A stretch of 64,000 nucleotides of DNA, taken from assembly GCA_963971575.1 (NCBI GenBank), contig OZ020611.1, positions 56,329,381 to 56,393,380 on the forward strand, read 5' to 3'. A program made the position numbers and the translations under genes. Positions 11,307 through 21,494 of the stretch are shown in pieces; the first letter of the stretch is position 1, and each line of letters opens with the position of its first letter. The DNA comes from Liopterus haemorrhoidalis (Eukaryota > Arthropoda > Insecta > Coleoptera > Dytiscidae). Under the pieces are notes generated by a model. That model did not search any database. It saw only the letters and a program-made list of their open reading frames with translations, and was not told the origin of the DNA.

Positions 11307-12424
11307 CAAAGCGCACAGTTCTATCCGAAATCGCTCAAATATTTGACCCCCTCGGACTTCTATCTGCTTGCACTATAAACGCGAAAATGCTACTGCAAAA
11401 ATTATGGCTACTTAAGCTTACGTGGGATGAACCGCTACCTGATGAGTTGAAATCGTTTTGGTTGAGATTAGTCAAGGAACTTCCGTGTTTGAACAAACTA
11501 CGCATACCCCGAAACGTAATATGTAATGAGGCTGTAGATATCCAAGTTCATGGATTCTCAGACGCTTCTATGAACGCTTACGGTGGCTGCATATATGTCA
11601 GATGGCGAAGTATACGTACATTTATTATGTTCTAAAGGCAAGGTAGCCCCATTAAAGCCAGTAACTATACCGCGGCTAAAGTTGTGCGGCGCTCTCACAC
11701 TCGCGCGCTTGATGAACAAGGTAAAGCAATCGTTAAATCTGAAATCGGAAACCAAGTATAGATTTTGGACAGACTCTACGGTAGTCCTGGGTTGGCTGAA
11801 GGCTACACCTAACTCCTTAAATCAATTCGCAGGTAACAGGGTGTCTGAGATACAACAACTGACGCATGCAGATGTATGGCGTCACGTACCTACAAAGGAA
11901 AATCCCGCAGATATGTTGTCCAGAGGCATCAGTCCCTCACAAGCGCTCGATCTTAAAAATTGGTTTAACGGTCCAAAATGGTTAGCAGAAGATGAAGGAC
12001 AGTGGCCTTCATTAAAATACGTGCAAGAAAAATTACCGGAGTTACGTAACGAATCGCGCAGTTTTGCGATAAAAAATCCTGAAGAATCTTTGTTTTTCAG
12101 TAAATTCTCAAGTTTAATTAAACTGAAACGTGTGACGGCATTTGTACTCAGATTCATCGAAAACTCAAAACGAAAAAGGGAATCGCGATAAATCGGCCCA
12201 TTAACATTTAACGAAACGAACAGGGCATTCTTTAAATTAGTCCAATTATCTCAGTCAGAGTCATTCGGCACTGAAATAAACCACCTTAAGTCAAAAAAGC
12301 CTTTGAGTAAAAGGAGTAATATTATTAAACTAAGCCCTTTCTTGTCATCCGATCAGCTGTTAAGGGTAGGCGGAAGACTAGAAAATTCAAAATTCAGATT
12401 TGTCATCCCTTAATACTGTCTTCG
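11307..12424 (+). pseudogene. pol: BEL RNase H and connector
   Basis: The RNase H region begins with the FSDAS motif (G-F-S-D-A-S) near 11550. A second frameshift near 11600 is followed by PRLKLCGALTLARL, FWTDSTVVLGWL and NPADMLSRG, which are hallmark blocks of BEL RNase H. An in-frame TAA at 12189-12191 interrupts the connector, and GPLTFNE and LLRVGGRLENS continue in the same frame beyond it. Another frame change lies near 12410-12425. Confidence 0.85.
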
Positions 12425-13579
12425 AGTCACAATCTCACTAAACTAATATTCAGATATGAACACATTAAATTGTTTCACGCTGACCCTCAGCTACTACTAG
12501 CAAACATTCGCGAGCGAATATGGCCGATCCAAGGCAGAAATTTAGCAAAGAAGACTGTGCACGAGTGCATCAGCTGTTTTCGAGCGCGACCAGTCTGCAT
12601 TCAACCGCGAATGGGTAATCTACCTGAGGCACGCGTCCTTCCAGGATATCCGTTTGCTGTTACCGGAATTGACTACGCTGGACCTATAATGACTAAAGAC
12701 CGCAAAGGCCGTGGTTGTAAACTTCTAAAATCATATCTAGCCTTGTTCGTTTGTTTCTCAACAAAGGCAATTCACTTGGAACTTGTTACGGACTTGTCAA
12801 AGGAATGTTTTTTACTTGCTTTAAATCGCTTCATTGCTCGTCGCGGCAAACCTGCACGCATCTACTCCGACAACGGAATAAATTTCACCGGCGCGTACGC
12901 CGAAATAAAATGAGTCAGAAATGTTTTAAGGGAAAACACACAATCAATTAGCGACGCCATGATTGAAAATGACTTAGAATGGGAATTTATCCCGCCCTAC
13001 TCACCTCATTTTGGTGGCCTTTGGGAGGCAGGTGTTAAGTCTGCTAAGAGCCATTTAAAGAGGGTAGTGGGAAATTCACATTTTACCTTCGAGGAGTTGT
13101 ACACACTTCTGACACAAATAGAATCTATCTTAAACTCTCGTCCACTCTATCCACTCTCGTCCCATCCTAACGACTTGAATCCTTTGACTCCGGCTCACTT
13201 TCTTATCGGAAGACATCCAGCGAGCCTACCGACCGAAGATCTGAGCGAGATACCAGCGTTCAGATTCAAGACCAATTACCAGCACCTACAACAGCTGGCA
13301 CAACACCTTTGGGCTCGTTGGCACCAAAAGTATGTGTCTGAGTTACAACGCCGCTCAAAATGGTTGACTTCGCACGGAACTCTCAACATCGGAGATCTTG
13401 TCCTAACAAAGGACGACCATCTCCCACCACTCCAATGGCGTCTCGGGCGCATAACCGAGGTGCACCCAGGGAAGGATGGCATCACCAGAGTCGCAACCAT
13501 CAACACCGCAAAGGGGCCCACGAAGCGCTCATTCTCGAAGCTTTGCCCTCTCCCAAGAAATAAAGATGTCACCTGCTGA
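12425..13579 (+). pseudogene. pol: BEL integrase
   Basis: The zinc-binding region (H..ADPQLLLANIRERIWPI with CISCFRAR) is followed by the DDE core: first D in GIDYAGP, second D in YSDNGINF, and E in GGLWEAGVKSAK. An in-frame TGA at 12911-12913 lies between the second D and E. The C-terminal part contains FLIGRHP and WHQKY and ends at a stop at 13577-13579, just before the polypurine tract and 3' LTR. All three catalytic acidic residues are present in the broken frame. Confidence 0.9.
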
Positions 13580-13605
13580 AGATGGACACTTCAGGGCGGC
13601 CGGCA

Positions 13606-13791
13606 TGTCGGGAATCTTCAGCCATCTTCGCCTCCCCAGCTCTCCCCCCACGACCTACTGTGGTCAGTAACACACAATGCGTGCAAGAGAAAGCACGTAA
13701 CACATAAAATTAAAATTAAATGTAATAAGTTATAAGTTCAAAAATAAATACAGTTAAAAGTTCTCAGTTAATGTTCAATATGCACCCAACA
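13606..13791 (+). repeat. BEL 3' LTR
   Basis: 186 bp and the same length as the 5' LTR, with three visible substitutions. It is followed by the target-site duplication TACTT at 13792-13796. Confidence 0.95.
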
Positions 13792-14178
13792 TACTTTCTT
13801 ATTATGATACTGTCTATTTTGCCAAAAGAGAGCACCTATGATTACAGTATTGGTATGTCTGCCTAGATTTAATGTTGTTACGATATCTGAAATTTTTAAT
13901 GGTGAGTTATTTAATATATTATTTGTGCCGGCCATAATTATTATGTGATCATTACGAGTGAAATCTTTTGCGAGATTTTTTATATTTTCAGTAACATTTC
14001 GGAATTGCGCGTTCGGTTTGAATATTGACGTCACATCATAGGTTTGCGGAAGTAGTTTTGTTAAAATACTAGATACACTACGGCCGTTGCTATCTGCTAG
14101 TATCAATACTTTATTATCTTTAAAAGATTTATTGGCGTTTTGATTACAGCAAATTTCGGTATCGTTAGTACTGAACAA
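13792..14178 (-). pseudogene. SGNH/GDSL-hydrolase-like LINE ORF1, N-terminal piece
   Basis: The minus-strand frame carries VLILADSNGRS (block I, with the GDS-type serine in ADSNGR) and IIMAGTNN (block III, GxND-like). These are two of the conserved blocks of SGNH hydrolases. It runs straight into the BEL 3' LTR and continues in frame at 7933. No reliable start is seen upstream. Known relatives sit in ORF1 of CR1-type LINEs. Whether they are enzymatically active is not established by this sequence. Confidence 0.7.
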
Positions 14179-15284
14179 AGTATTATTATTAATGATACCA
14201 GATTCTAAAATATATTTATTCTTTTTGTTTTTGATTTTCGAGCGTTATTTCGAAAGCGGCTTCATTTGAGACCAGGTGCTGCGAACATACCTAAGCAAAT
14301 TGATGCATTCCATATATGCATGGAGTATCTTACTTAAATGTCATAATTTCCAGCCGTTACGACCGGATATGTCAAATTTTTTATTTCATTTCGAGCAAAA
14401 TCTGAATAATAACAAGTCATATGCCTTTTTTATTTAATTTTTGTAATCTACAGGTCCGATTTGGTCGAGAACGATATAAAAAGTGTCAAAATAATACGAA
14501 GTTGAGACTTTACATATTTCGGCCGCTATATTAATTTCGGCGCATCTCAGAGAAAAATTTTGCACATATACTTGTAGCCCTACCGATTTAGGAAAAATTG
14601 AAACAAAATGTTAATATACACAGATTTGCAGTGTTAGAGTATATCATCATGTCTAAAATTTGGGAAAAAAACATATCAAAATTTAAAATTTTCGCGATTT
14701 TGATAACAAATTCGTAATCTACGACATTAAATTAAGAGAAAACGAGCCATATCCTACGAAATTCGTTATCAATTTCGGAAATCACTTTTTCGCGTCTGGG
14801 AATGAATTATGGACGACATCTTGTAAACTAGGTGACGAAAATTTGCGAACGATGCGACAAATTGTAGCTAAAAGTCCATTGTACAAATATGTATTCAGCT
14901 ATTTTGCTCTATCATAAAAATTAGTTATAGTTATCGTAATTGGCGCACTATTTTCGTCGCCATCTTGAATCTGCTTTGATTCATAAATAGGTGCTGCGGG
15001 TCAAAATGATTTAATTTTTATAAGGAACATGTGTGCCAAATGGCATTCCATTATCATCAAGTGCAGTATCAACGTAAAATATGGTGCGTAGGCACTTGAC
15101 TATTAGGTACTTTTAAGATTGAGGCCGTTACATATATAGTACTTTAAGGTCCGTAGAACTACAACTAAATAAAACAAAAGTAATGGATACAAATATTTAT
15201 TTAGAATTTTTTTTAAATTGTTATTTTCGTTTTGGCTACTAATGGCCATTAACCAGTATATCTTTATTTTCATTTTGGATATAT
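14179..15284. other. Non-coding, unrecognised
   Basis: AT-rich sequence with no ORF of interest. Small features are a palindrome around 14314 (tgcattccatatatgcatgg) and two loosely similar stretches starting with aggtgctgcg at about 14274 and 14991. It may be old transposon material. Confidence 0.5.
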
Positions 15285-15350
15285 TAGAAATTTTAACCTC
15301 ATGGTTAGCAGTCAAATGATCTGACCACTACGCCATAGCGACCGGCATAT
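15285..15350 (-). repeat. tRNA-like sequence, probable SINE head or tRNA relic
   Basis: Read on the minus strand, TGGCGTAGTGG matches the A box of tRNA genes. About 30 nt further, TGACTGCTAACC resembles an anticodon arm, followed by GGTTAAAATT where a B box (GGTTCGAATCC) should be. The B box is degraded and the 3' half does not fold, so this is not a working tRNA. Confidence 0.4.
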
Positions 15351-15369
15351 TTAGAAAGTTAAAATTATA

Positions 15370-15696
15370 CAAACAAGTTTATTTTGTATGAAAGTCAACA
15401 AAACAACTAATACATAAACCGACTTCACATTTACGGCACTAGGTGCGCACAGAGCTGCCTTTGTGGTTTGGTCCAGAGCATCGTCCGCGTCTGTAATTAG
15501 GTATGAATTTCACCAAATGATCTTTACCATTAAGGCGAATATCTGGAGATATTGTAGAATCCCTTGAAAAATAACCGGGTCTACCACACAATTTCGGTAA
15601 ATTTTGCAAATTTTTAAAATAAGTTTTAGCAATTTCCCGACTAAAATCCAATTGGGTTATTTCTGGATTATGCATTTTGTAAATAGCTCATAAATT
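15370..15696 (-). pseudogene. piggyBac-type transposase, C-terminal fragment
   Basis: Minus-strand sequence reads N-P-E-I-T-Q-L-D-F-S-R-E-I-A, then RRGRC..P-N-H-K-G-S-S-V-R-T, an in-frame TAG, and C-R-K-C-E-V-G-L-C-I-S-C-F. The spaced C-x2-C...C-x2-C pattern resembles the C-terminal cysteine-rich domain of piggyBac transposases, which binds the transposon ends. The catalytic region is absent. The fragment is cut at its N-terminal side by the Penelope fragment at about 15697. Confidence 0.6.
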
Positions 15697-16059
15697 TTGA
15701 ATGGCACCATTAAACTAGACAAAATTGGTCCTACGGATAAAAGTGGAATTTATAAGATTAAATGTCAAGACTGTGACCACGTTTATATAGGGAAAACACG
15801 AAGAAAATTTAAAATTAGGTTCAAAGAACATTTAAGCGCCAGTAAAAACATAAAACCAGATTCCTCAAACGTCGCAAAGCATTGCATTTCTAACAACCAC
15901 ATCTTTAACATAGATGACTGTTCGGTAATCCATATAAATAACGATAACCAAAGACTCACTCCCCTAGAACATTTGGAAATCCAGAAACTATTACAGTCAA
16001 GATTCCCCATAATGAACGAACAGGTAGAGTTATACAACAACCCTATAATAAAAGTCTAA
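15697..16059 (+). pseudogene. Penelope-like element, GIY-YIG endonuclease fragment
   Basis: The 120-codon frame contains SGIYKIKCQDCDHVYIGKT, the GIY...YIG core, with R-x(3)-F-K-x-R-F-K-E-H carrying the conserved Arg and His, and a later SNVAKHC-x(5)-H. Penelope-like retroelements carry exactly this type of nuclease, with its CxxC insert, after the RT. No RT is present upstream, so the copy is 5' truncated. The frame is open to its stop. Free-standing GIY-YIG proteins are an alternative, but the 3' motif at 16154-16194 favours Penelope. Confidence 0.75.
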
Positions 16060-16153
16060 TTATCACTTTATTTGTAAACCCCCCAACTACCTACCTTAGT
16101 ACCGACATAGTATATAGATCGCATTTACTATTTTTTAGTTAGTTTAATTTTTA

Positions 16154-16194
16154 TACTCTTGAGAATGGCTTAGTAGCCGAAATACGTATTGAGT
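16154..16194 (+). ncRNA. Degenerate hammerhead-ribozyme-like motif
   Basis: Layout seen: actc (16155-16158), ttgagaat, ggct-tagt-agcc hairpin (16167-16178), gaaa (16179-16182), self-complementary tacgta (16183-16188), tt, gagt (16191-16194). This matches the order of a minimal hammerhead: stem I, core, stem II, GAAA, short stem III, stem I. The first core box is cttgaga instead of CUGANGA, so catalysis is unlikely in this copy. Hammerheads are known in the terminal repeats of Penelope-like elements, and this lies ~100 bp after the GIY-YIG stop. Confidence 0.5.
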
Positions 16195-16422
16195 TAAATA
16201 AATATATTTGTGAAACCAACCTAGTGTTTTAATTGAATAATGTAGATTATGAATTGATATGTGCGCGCACGAATAGCTTAAGTAAGATTGTCCTCGCAAT
16301 TATTTAAAAAAAAATAGATATTCCGTCTAAAAAAAAAATATATATATATAACAGCAATAGAAGCGATATAGTGAATACGTCTCCACTAAAATAACAATAA
16401 AACGTGCAAGTGAATAATTAAG

Positions 16423-17076
16423 ATGTTAACACAATCGCAGAAACAAGACATCAAAAGTGTTCTTCTAGAAATTAGCAATGGCGACGATTGGACACGTAAC
16501 TTACTGAATAAATTATCTAAAGTAATTAGGCAAGTGTTCAAAATCAGATTCGAACAACAAGAGAAAGCCATTAATAAATTAGAAGAACAGCTAAATGATG
16601 AAAGAAAGAAAAACGCCATAATGGAAAAGAAACTGGATAACCTAGAACAATATGGCCGTCGCAAGAACTTGCGAATCTTCGGAATTGAGGAAAAGCGGAA
16701 CGAAAACTCAGAAAAACTGGTTTTAGATTTATTCCAAAGTAAGCTAAACGTAACTATATCGCCAGAAATGATACAGCACAGTCATCGAGTCGGCATCCCC
16801 AAAAACAATTCTACCCGAGCAATAATTGTTAGATTCCAGTCATACAAACAAAAACAGCTGGTTTTTAAAAGTAAAAAACAACTGAAAGATACTGGAATTA
16901 CAATTAAAGAAGATCTAACGTCTTACAGGCAGGAAGTGTTAAGGGAAGCATATACGAAGATAGATAGAAGAAAAATATGGACAGCAGATGGTAATATCTT
17001 GACATATTTGAATAATAAAATACAAATAATAAGAAACAAAGAAGATATTGAAGAGATCATAAACCAACATCAATAA
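16423..17076 (+). CDS. LINE A ORF1 protein (coiled coil plus RRM-like domain)
   Basis: 217 codons from an ATG in aagATGTTAAC. Residues ~40-90 are a charged coiled coil (EQQEKAINKLEEQLNDERKK). Next is the RRM-like block LEQYGRRKNLRIFGI and, near the end, RAIIVRFQSYKQKQ and GITIKEDLTSYRQEV. This is the L1-ORF1-like architecture found in several LINE groups; such proteins trimerise, bind RNA and act as chaperones. The frame is unbroken although ORF2 is destroyed. Confidence 0.85.
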   Translation: MLTQSQKQDIKSVLLEISNGDDWTRNLLNKLSKVIRQVFKIRFEQQEKAINKLEEQLNDERKKNAIMEKKLDNLEQYGRRKNLRIFGIEEKRNENSEKLVLDLFQSKLNVTISPEMIQHSHRVGIPKNNSTRAIIVRFQSYKQKQLVFKSKKQLKDTGITIKEDLTSYRQEVLREAYTKIDRRKIWTADGNILTYLNNKIQIIRNKEDIEEIINQHQ

Positions 17077-17438
17077 CAAGATGGCAGCACAAGCTAAGAA
17101 GACATGGGGAAGAAAAGAAAATATGTATAACTTAAGTAAGGTTAGAGTGTAAATAAAACAATGATACTTACAAATAATCATAATAATTGTAGAGAGCAGT
17201 CTTAAACTTTACAGTTGTATATTACCACTGTCACAATAACACATCTTAGGTATTTGTTAGTTTTTAGGTATATCACGTTAATCAAACAATTAATTATAAA
17301 TAAAAATTGTGAACACCTTAGATATTATAACTTATAATGATGATTCTCGCACATACACTGGCCGTATAAATGAAACATTCAACACGAGTAACTATATGGA
17401 TACTATAAGCGCGATAAAACATGAAAACTTGACAAACC
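17077..17438 (+). other. Inter-ORF region and remains of endonuclease N-terminus
   Basis: No complete ORF. A short in-frame stretch (D-D-S-R-T-Y-T-G-R) just before 17439 resembles the middle of an AP endonuclease, and the first catalytic part is not found. A deletion in ORF2 is the simplest reading. Confidence 0.5.
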
Positions 17439-18227
17439 GTGAAATTAACTGAAATTACATTAATAAGAAGTACATTTAAAATAAATAAAACTAAGTTTGC
17501 AATTAATTCCATATATAGACCTCCAGCTACCAATACTAAACTATTTTTACACGATTTCGAAAACTACTTACAAAATATTAAACACGACGCCATAGAAATT
17601 ATTATAGGTGACATTAATATTGACCTAATGGATCATGACATCAGTGAAAATTATAGGGATATATTAAGTCAATATAACTTTAGATTAGGTATTTTTAGCC
17701 CTACCAGGACAACAGAAAATACGGCTACTTGCTTAGATCATATTAATATTAGAATGCCAAACTTTAATACTAATTTTGAATATTTATCATCTGTAATACA
17801 ATCCTCAATCACTGATCATGACGCGATAACTATTAATTTCAATTACAAGATAAATAACAGTAAAATTAAGAAGCCTCGCATATGTGTAACAAGATCAACA
17901 ATAAATTATGAAAAATTATGCAATAAATTGAAGAAAGAAAATTGGACTACTGTATTTTGTTCCAAATATCCCGTAGTTGCAACGAATAATTTTATCAAAA
18001 TATTTGAAAAATATACCGAAAGTAGTACTGTTATAGTCAACAATAAAAAAAAAGAAGTAAAATTAAAACCATGGATTACAACAGGCTTAATCACATCAAT
18101 AAAACGAAGCGATGCATTAAAACTTAAATTAATAAAAACAAAAACAACATAATGATAAAAACCGATTTCAAAACTTACAGGAATAAATTAAATAAATTAA
18201 TAAAACTTGCGAAAGTTAATTACTATA
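17439..18227 (+). pseudogene. LINE A ORF2, endonuclease C-terminal part and linker
   Basis: The endonuclease shows INSIYRPPATN, IIIGDINIDL (metal and catalytic Asp), CLDHI and SITDHDAITINF (the SDH-type box). A frame change near 18150 is followed by a linker ending K-V-N-Y-Y-K, at which the DNA transposon is inserted. The reading continues in frame at 21497. The endonuclease nicks target DNA to prime reverse transcription. Confidence 0.82.
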
Positions 18228-19321
18228 AACTCCATTTACCGTAACTATGAAATGACGTCACAGTTGAAAAACTCACCTTGTTGCCAATTCGTAATCTGTC
18301 AAAAAAAGTTAGGTTATATCGAACAACTTCTAAAAATATATTGAAACCCTATATTTCCTATGGAGGAAAGGAATTAATGTAAATTATGATGCACAGCAGT
18401 TCTTTCTAACCGATTTGTCGCGAAATTTATGGTTTATATTATATTAAGTGTGTAATGTAGTATTAAAAAAAAAATATCTAAATTTCAGTGTATAAGAATC
18501 ATCAGAAATATTTGTTTTTAGAAATGTGTCGTGTTCTTTTAATACTTTTTATAAAATTTACTTTAATTTTTCGCTTGGTGTCACATTGACACAGCGGGTT
18601 CGGGAAACAAACACGGAGTGATCCAAGTCACACTTTTTAACTCCAGACCGCTCGAATAAACGCGTTAAACCTTCTCTCGAACGCTCTGAGCTTGCTTCAT
18701 GAACTCACTAAATGATATCGGAAAGCAAAGATAAAGAGTCAAATTTTTTATTATTCGAATAGAAATTTTTGAATTTCAGATGTTAGATACAATTTTGTTT
18801 CGAATAATGAATATTCAAATATTATTTCCAGCCGAACAGTTTATTGCCACTAGCTGCAAGTGTAAAATGTAATGAGTACGCTAAAATTTCTTTTCCTTTG
18901 CATTTGATGATAATAAACCGTTCTACGTAACAGACCTGTAGGCTAAAATTACAAAAAAAAAAAACGTAAAGAACGTAACAAATGTAAATAGAACATATTT
19001 TATTAATCATATATAATATTTGTTTATTGACCAAGATACAAAATTAAATATTTCTTTTGTTCACTTACATTACAAATTATAAAACTTTTTAAAATATACA
19101 AACACAATATACAGATAAAAGTACGTTATAGAAATATCACCCAACATGAAAAATACTTAAATATACAAACAGTTCAAAAAATAAATATATATAACGGCTA
19201 CGTCGAATCAACGACAGCCCTTCGCTACTAAAAGACAAATATTTCACAAACTTTGACGAGATGCCTATTCATGAGTGAACAGGCCAATTCTGGATACGAA
19301 CATTTTGCCACAACTTACTTT

Positions 19322-19567
19322 TTAAACTTTTTCAAAGTACTTTCCATCACGTTCAATACACTTCCTCATACGTATAAACCACATGTTAAAAATGTCTTCC
19401 CACTTTTCAGTTGGTACTTCTGCACAAGTTTGGTCCCAGGCTACTAGAAACTCATCCTCGCTCTTAAAATGGCGGCAATAATTTTCTTTTTCACAGATCT
19501 TGATTGTTTTACCACGGTTGGGGTTTCTGCCTCTACAAGGAGCTTTATCTTGTTTCTTGACTTTGAT
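19322..19567 (-). pseudogene. Mariner-like transposase C-terminal relic
   Basis: One open minus-strand frame ends at TAA (19322-19324) and contains the pattern VPTEKWEDIFNMWFIRM, KCIERDGKYFEKV. W-x3-F-x2-W-x-x-R-M...G-x-Y-F-E resembles the extreme C-terminus of mariner-type transposases. It lies directly after the stop of the larger transposase and has a different sequence type. It may be a separate relic or a divergent extra C-terminal exon. Confidence 0.4.
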
Positions 19568-19572
19568 GGTAA

Positions 19573-21243
19573 TTACTGATTATCATTAAGATCTTCTTCA
19601 CCGAACCAATCAGAATCGTCACTTGAATCTTCATCAGGATTTATAATGCATGTGGTAATATTTTCTGAATCGAAAAAGATTTCCCTGTCGTACCATTTTT
19701 TTATTTCTTCTTCAGTATGGCGGACGGTGTTTTGCCACTTTCTTTTGTAACTGAGGATAGCGCCTCTCGCCACGTTGTCAAAGAAACCTGCATCGAACTG
19801 CCTTGCTTTCTTACGTTGTCATCATAATACCGCTTGCACATACTCCATATATTTTCAATTGCGTTAAAATTGCAATGATATGGAGGGAGTCTTAAAACTT
19901 TGTGCCCATTTTCCTCCGCCATTTTGTCAACAATATATATAGGCGGAGGTTTGTACCTTAAAAAATAAGTGACATATAGCAAAAGTACATTACACAAAAA
20001 CCAATTTTCTACTAAATATAGAAAAATTTCTTACATTTTCACTAAATTTAGTAATAGTATTTAGTATTTTATTATCCCGCAGCCACTGCTGAATATCGGC
20101 CTTTTTACTTGAAGAAGTTGGTGACTTGTTCTCAGTTACACTGTGGTAGCTGGCATTATCCATAACAATAACGGACGGTTCCTCTAAATTTGCGATCAAT
20201 TGGTGTTGGAACCAATTAATAAAACTATTATGGTGGTTCATCTCCCCATGAAAGTCACCATCCTTTGTTTTGGAGGCAAACACTCATGCTGCTCCTTCCA
20301 CCAACCCTCCTTCACCTGCCGCATGAAGAACGATATATCTATAATTAAAGAAAAGAAAAAAAAAAAAATAATAAAAATAAATAAATAAAAATATATATGT
20401 ATATATAGTTTTTTTTTTTTTGAATTCTCTATTTAGATAAATATTATACTAGTAGAATAAGTTATTAAAAAATTCCAAATCTGTACACACCTTGCTTCAC
20501 TTACTTTGGATGTTTTCATACTACGCAGATCTTCATCTTGCCAAGAACGACGTACAGTCCCATCTTTGAAAATCCAGGTTTCATCAATAAATATAAATTT
20601 GTAGAGTCCTTCTTGTTTTAACTTCACATATTCCTTAAGAAATTTTATTCTTTTCAGAACGATTTGGGGAAGTTCCATTAGACCACGTCTTGGATCGTCC
20701 TTTTTATATTTAAAACCTATATTTCTTAAAATCTTCCAAAGGGAAGTCTTTCCACCATCATACAGTCCCCTTTCATGTAATTTCATATTAATAGTGTCGA
20801 CAGTAACATGCTCTCCTAAAATCAAATTAATTTATTAAGAGGCCTCACGTAGAGATGTTGTGTCCTTACTATTACGGAACATCTCATAAATTACATTACG
20901 TATCCCAACTGTTGTAAAATTGTCTAATTCTACAACAGATTTAGTACGTGTTCGTTTCTTTTTCGGGCTACTGACAGTTTCACCTCACGTTTGTTGTGCT
21001 ATTTTATTTACTTTAGAAATACTGACATATAAAGCAGCTGCAACTCTAAAAAGTTAATTAACAATTATTTGTAGAAATATATTCAAGTGAAAAGACCATA
21101 GATATAAACTAAATTTTTTATTTACTCACATCTCTGACACATTTCACATCCATTAAAGGTCCACCATTGTCTCGCTCTCTTTCAAAATAATTAATAAGAG
21201 ACAAAACCATCCTTTGAGCACGGCTACTAAGAGCTTTGGGCAT
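19573..21243 (-). pseudogene. Long-spacing DD(E) transposase gene, about five coding blocks
   Basis: Block 1 starts at ATG 21243 (M-P-K-A-L-S-S-R-A-Q-R, helix-turn-helix-like N-terminus). Block 2 (about 20835-21052) has VAAALYVSISKVNKI and a basic PKKKRTRT. Block 3 (20507-20825) carries the first Asp in FIFIDETWIF and ends at GTAAGTGAAG. Block 4 (about 20026-20342) carries VIVMDNASYH (second Asp) and a K-A-D-I-Q-Q-W-L module. Block 5 (19573-19957) has LPPYHCNFNAIENIW (Glu) and an acidic tail DEDSSDDSDW. Intervals have GT-AG ends. D2-E spacing is about 75 residues without the interval, far above the 34 of classical mariner/Tc1. In-frame stops (blocks 2 and 4) show that this copy is inactive. 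Confidence 0.75.
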
Positions 21244-21494
21244 TTTTACTTTTAAATTACAAATATATTTAAAAAGTATAAAATATAACCTCACTTAATT
21301 TCTCACTAAACGTCAACCTGACGTCAAAATAACGATTGAACTATCCAATTTAAAACCGACAACATTGTATAAAATTACCAACATGAAATAAATAAATGTA
21401 CTAACTGAGTTATGGATTGATGTTGATTAAAACATATCATAACGTTGGTACTTAAATAAACCAAGTGTGACGTCATCTCACGTTTATTGTGAAT

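Larger units (their letters stand above)
7934..13791 (+). mobile_element. Complete BEL/Pao LTR retrotransposon
   Basis: Two 186-bp LTRs (7934-8119 and 13606-13791) begin TGTCGGG and end CCCAACA. A perfect 5-bp target-site duplication, TACTT, lies at 7929-7933 and 13792-13796. The LTRs differ at three positions that I can see. A purine/GC tract (agggcggccgg) precedes the 3' LTR. Domain order is Gag, aspartic protease, RT, RNase H, integrase, which is the BEL order. Several stops and frameshifts in pol make it non-autonomous now. It sits inside an SGNH-hydrolase LINE ORF. Confidence 0.96.
18228..21494 (-). mobile_element. Tc1/mariner-like DNA transposon with intron-containing transposase, copy 1
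   Basis: A 3267-bp element inserted at a TA in LINE A (TA at 18226-18227 and 21495-21496). Removing it with one TA restores LINE A in frame. The ends share a degenerate inverted repeat whose best part is TGA(a/g)ATGACGTCACA. A second copy at 28334-30701 in the opposite orientation shares both ends. The transposase gene runs on the minus strand. TA duplication and the D...D...E layout place it in the IS630/Tc1/mariner superfamily. Confidence 0.85.

Noticed and set aside
14274..15060. Two stretches starting aggtgctgcg as direct terminal repeats
   Set aside because: Similarity is short and does not extend enough to call LTRs or a transposon.
15285..15350. Functional tRNA gene
   Set aside because: Only A-box and anticodon-like parts are present; no acceptor or T stem.
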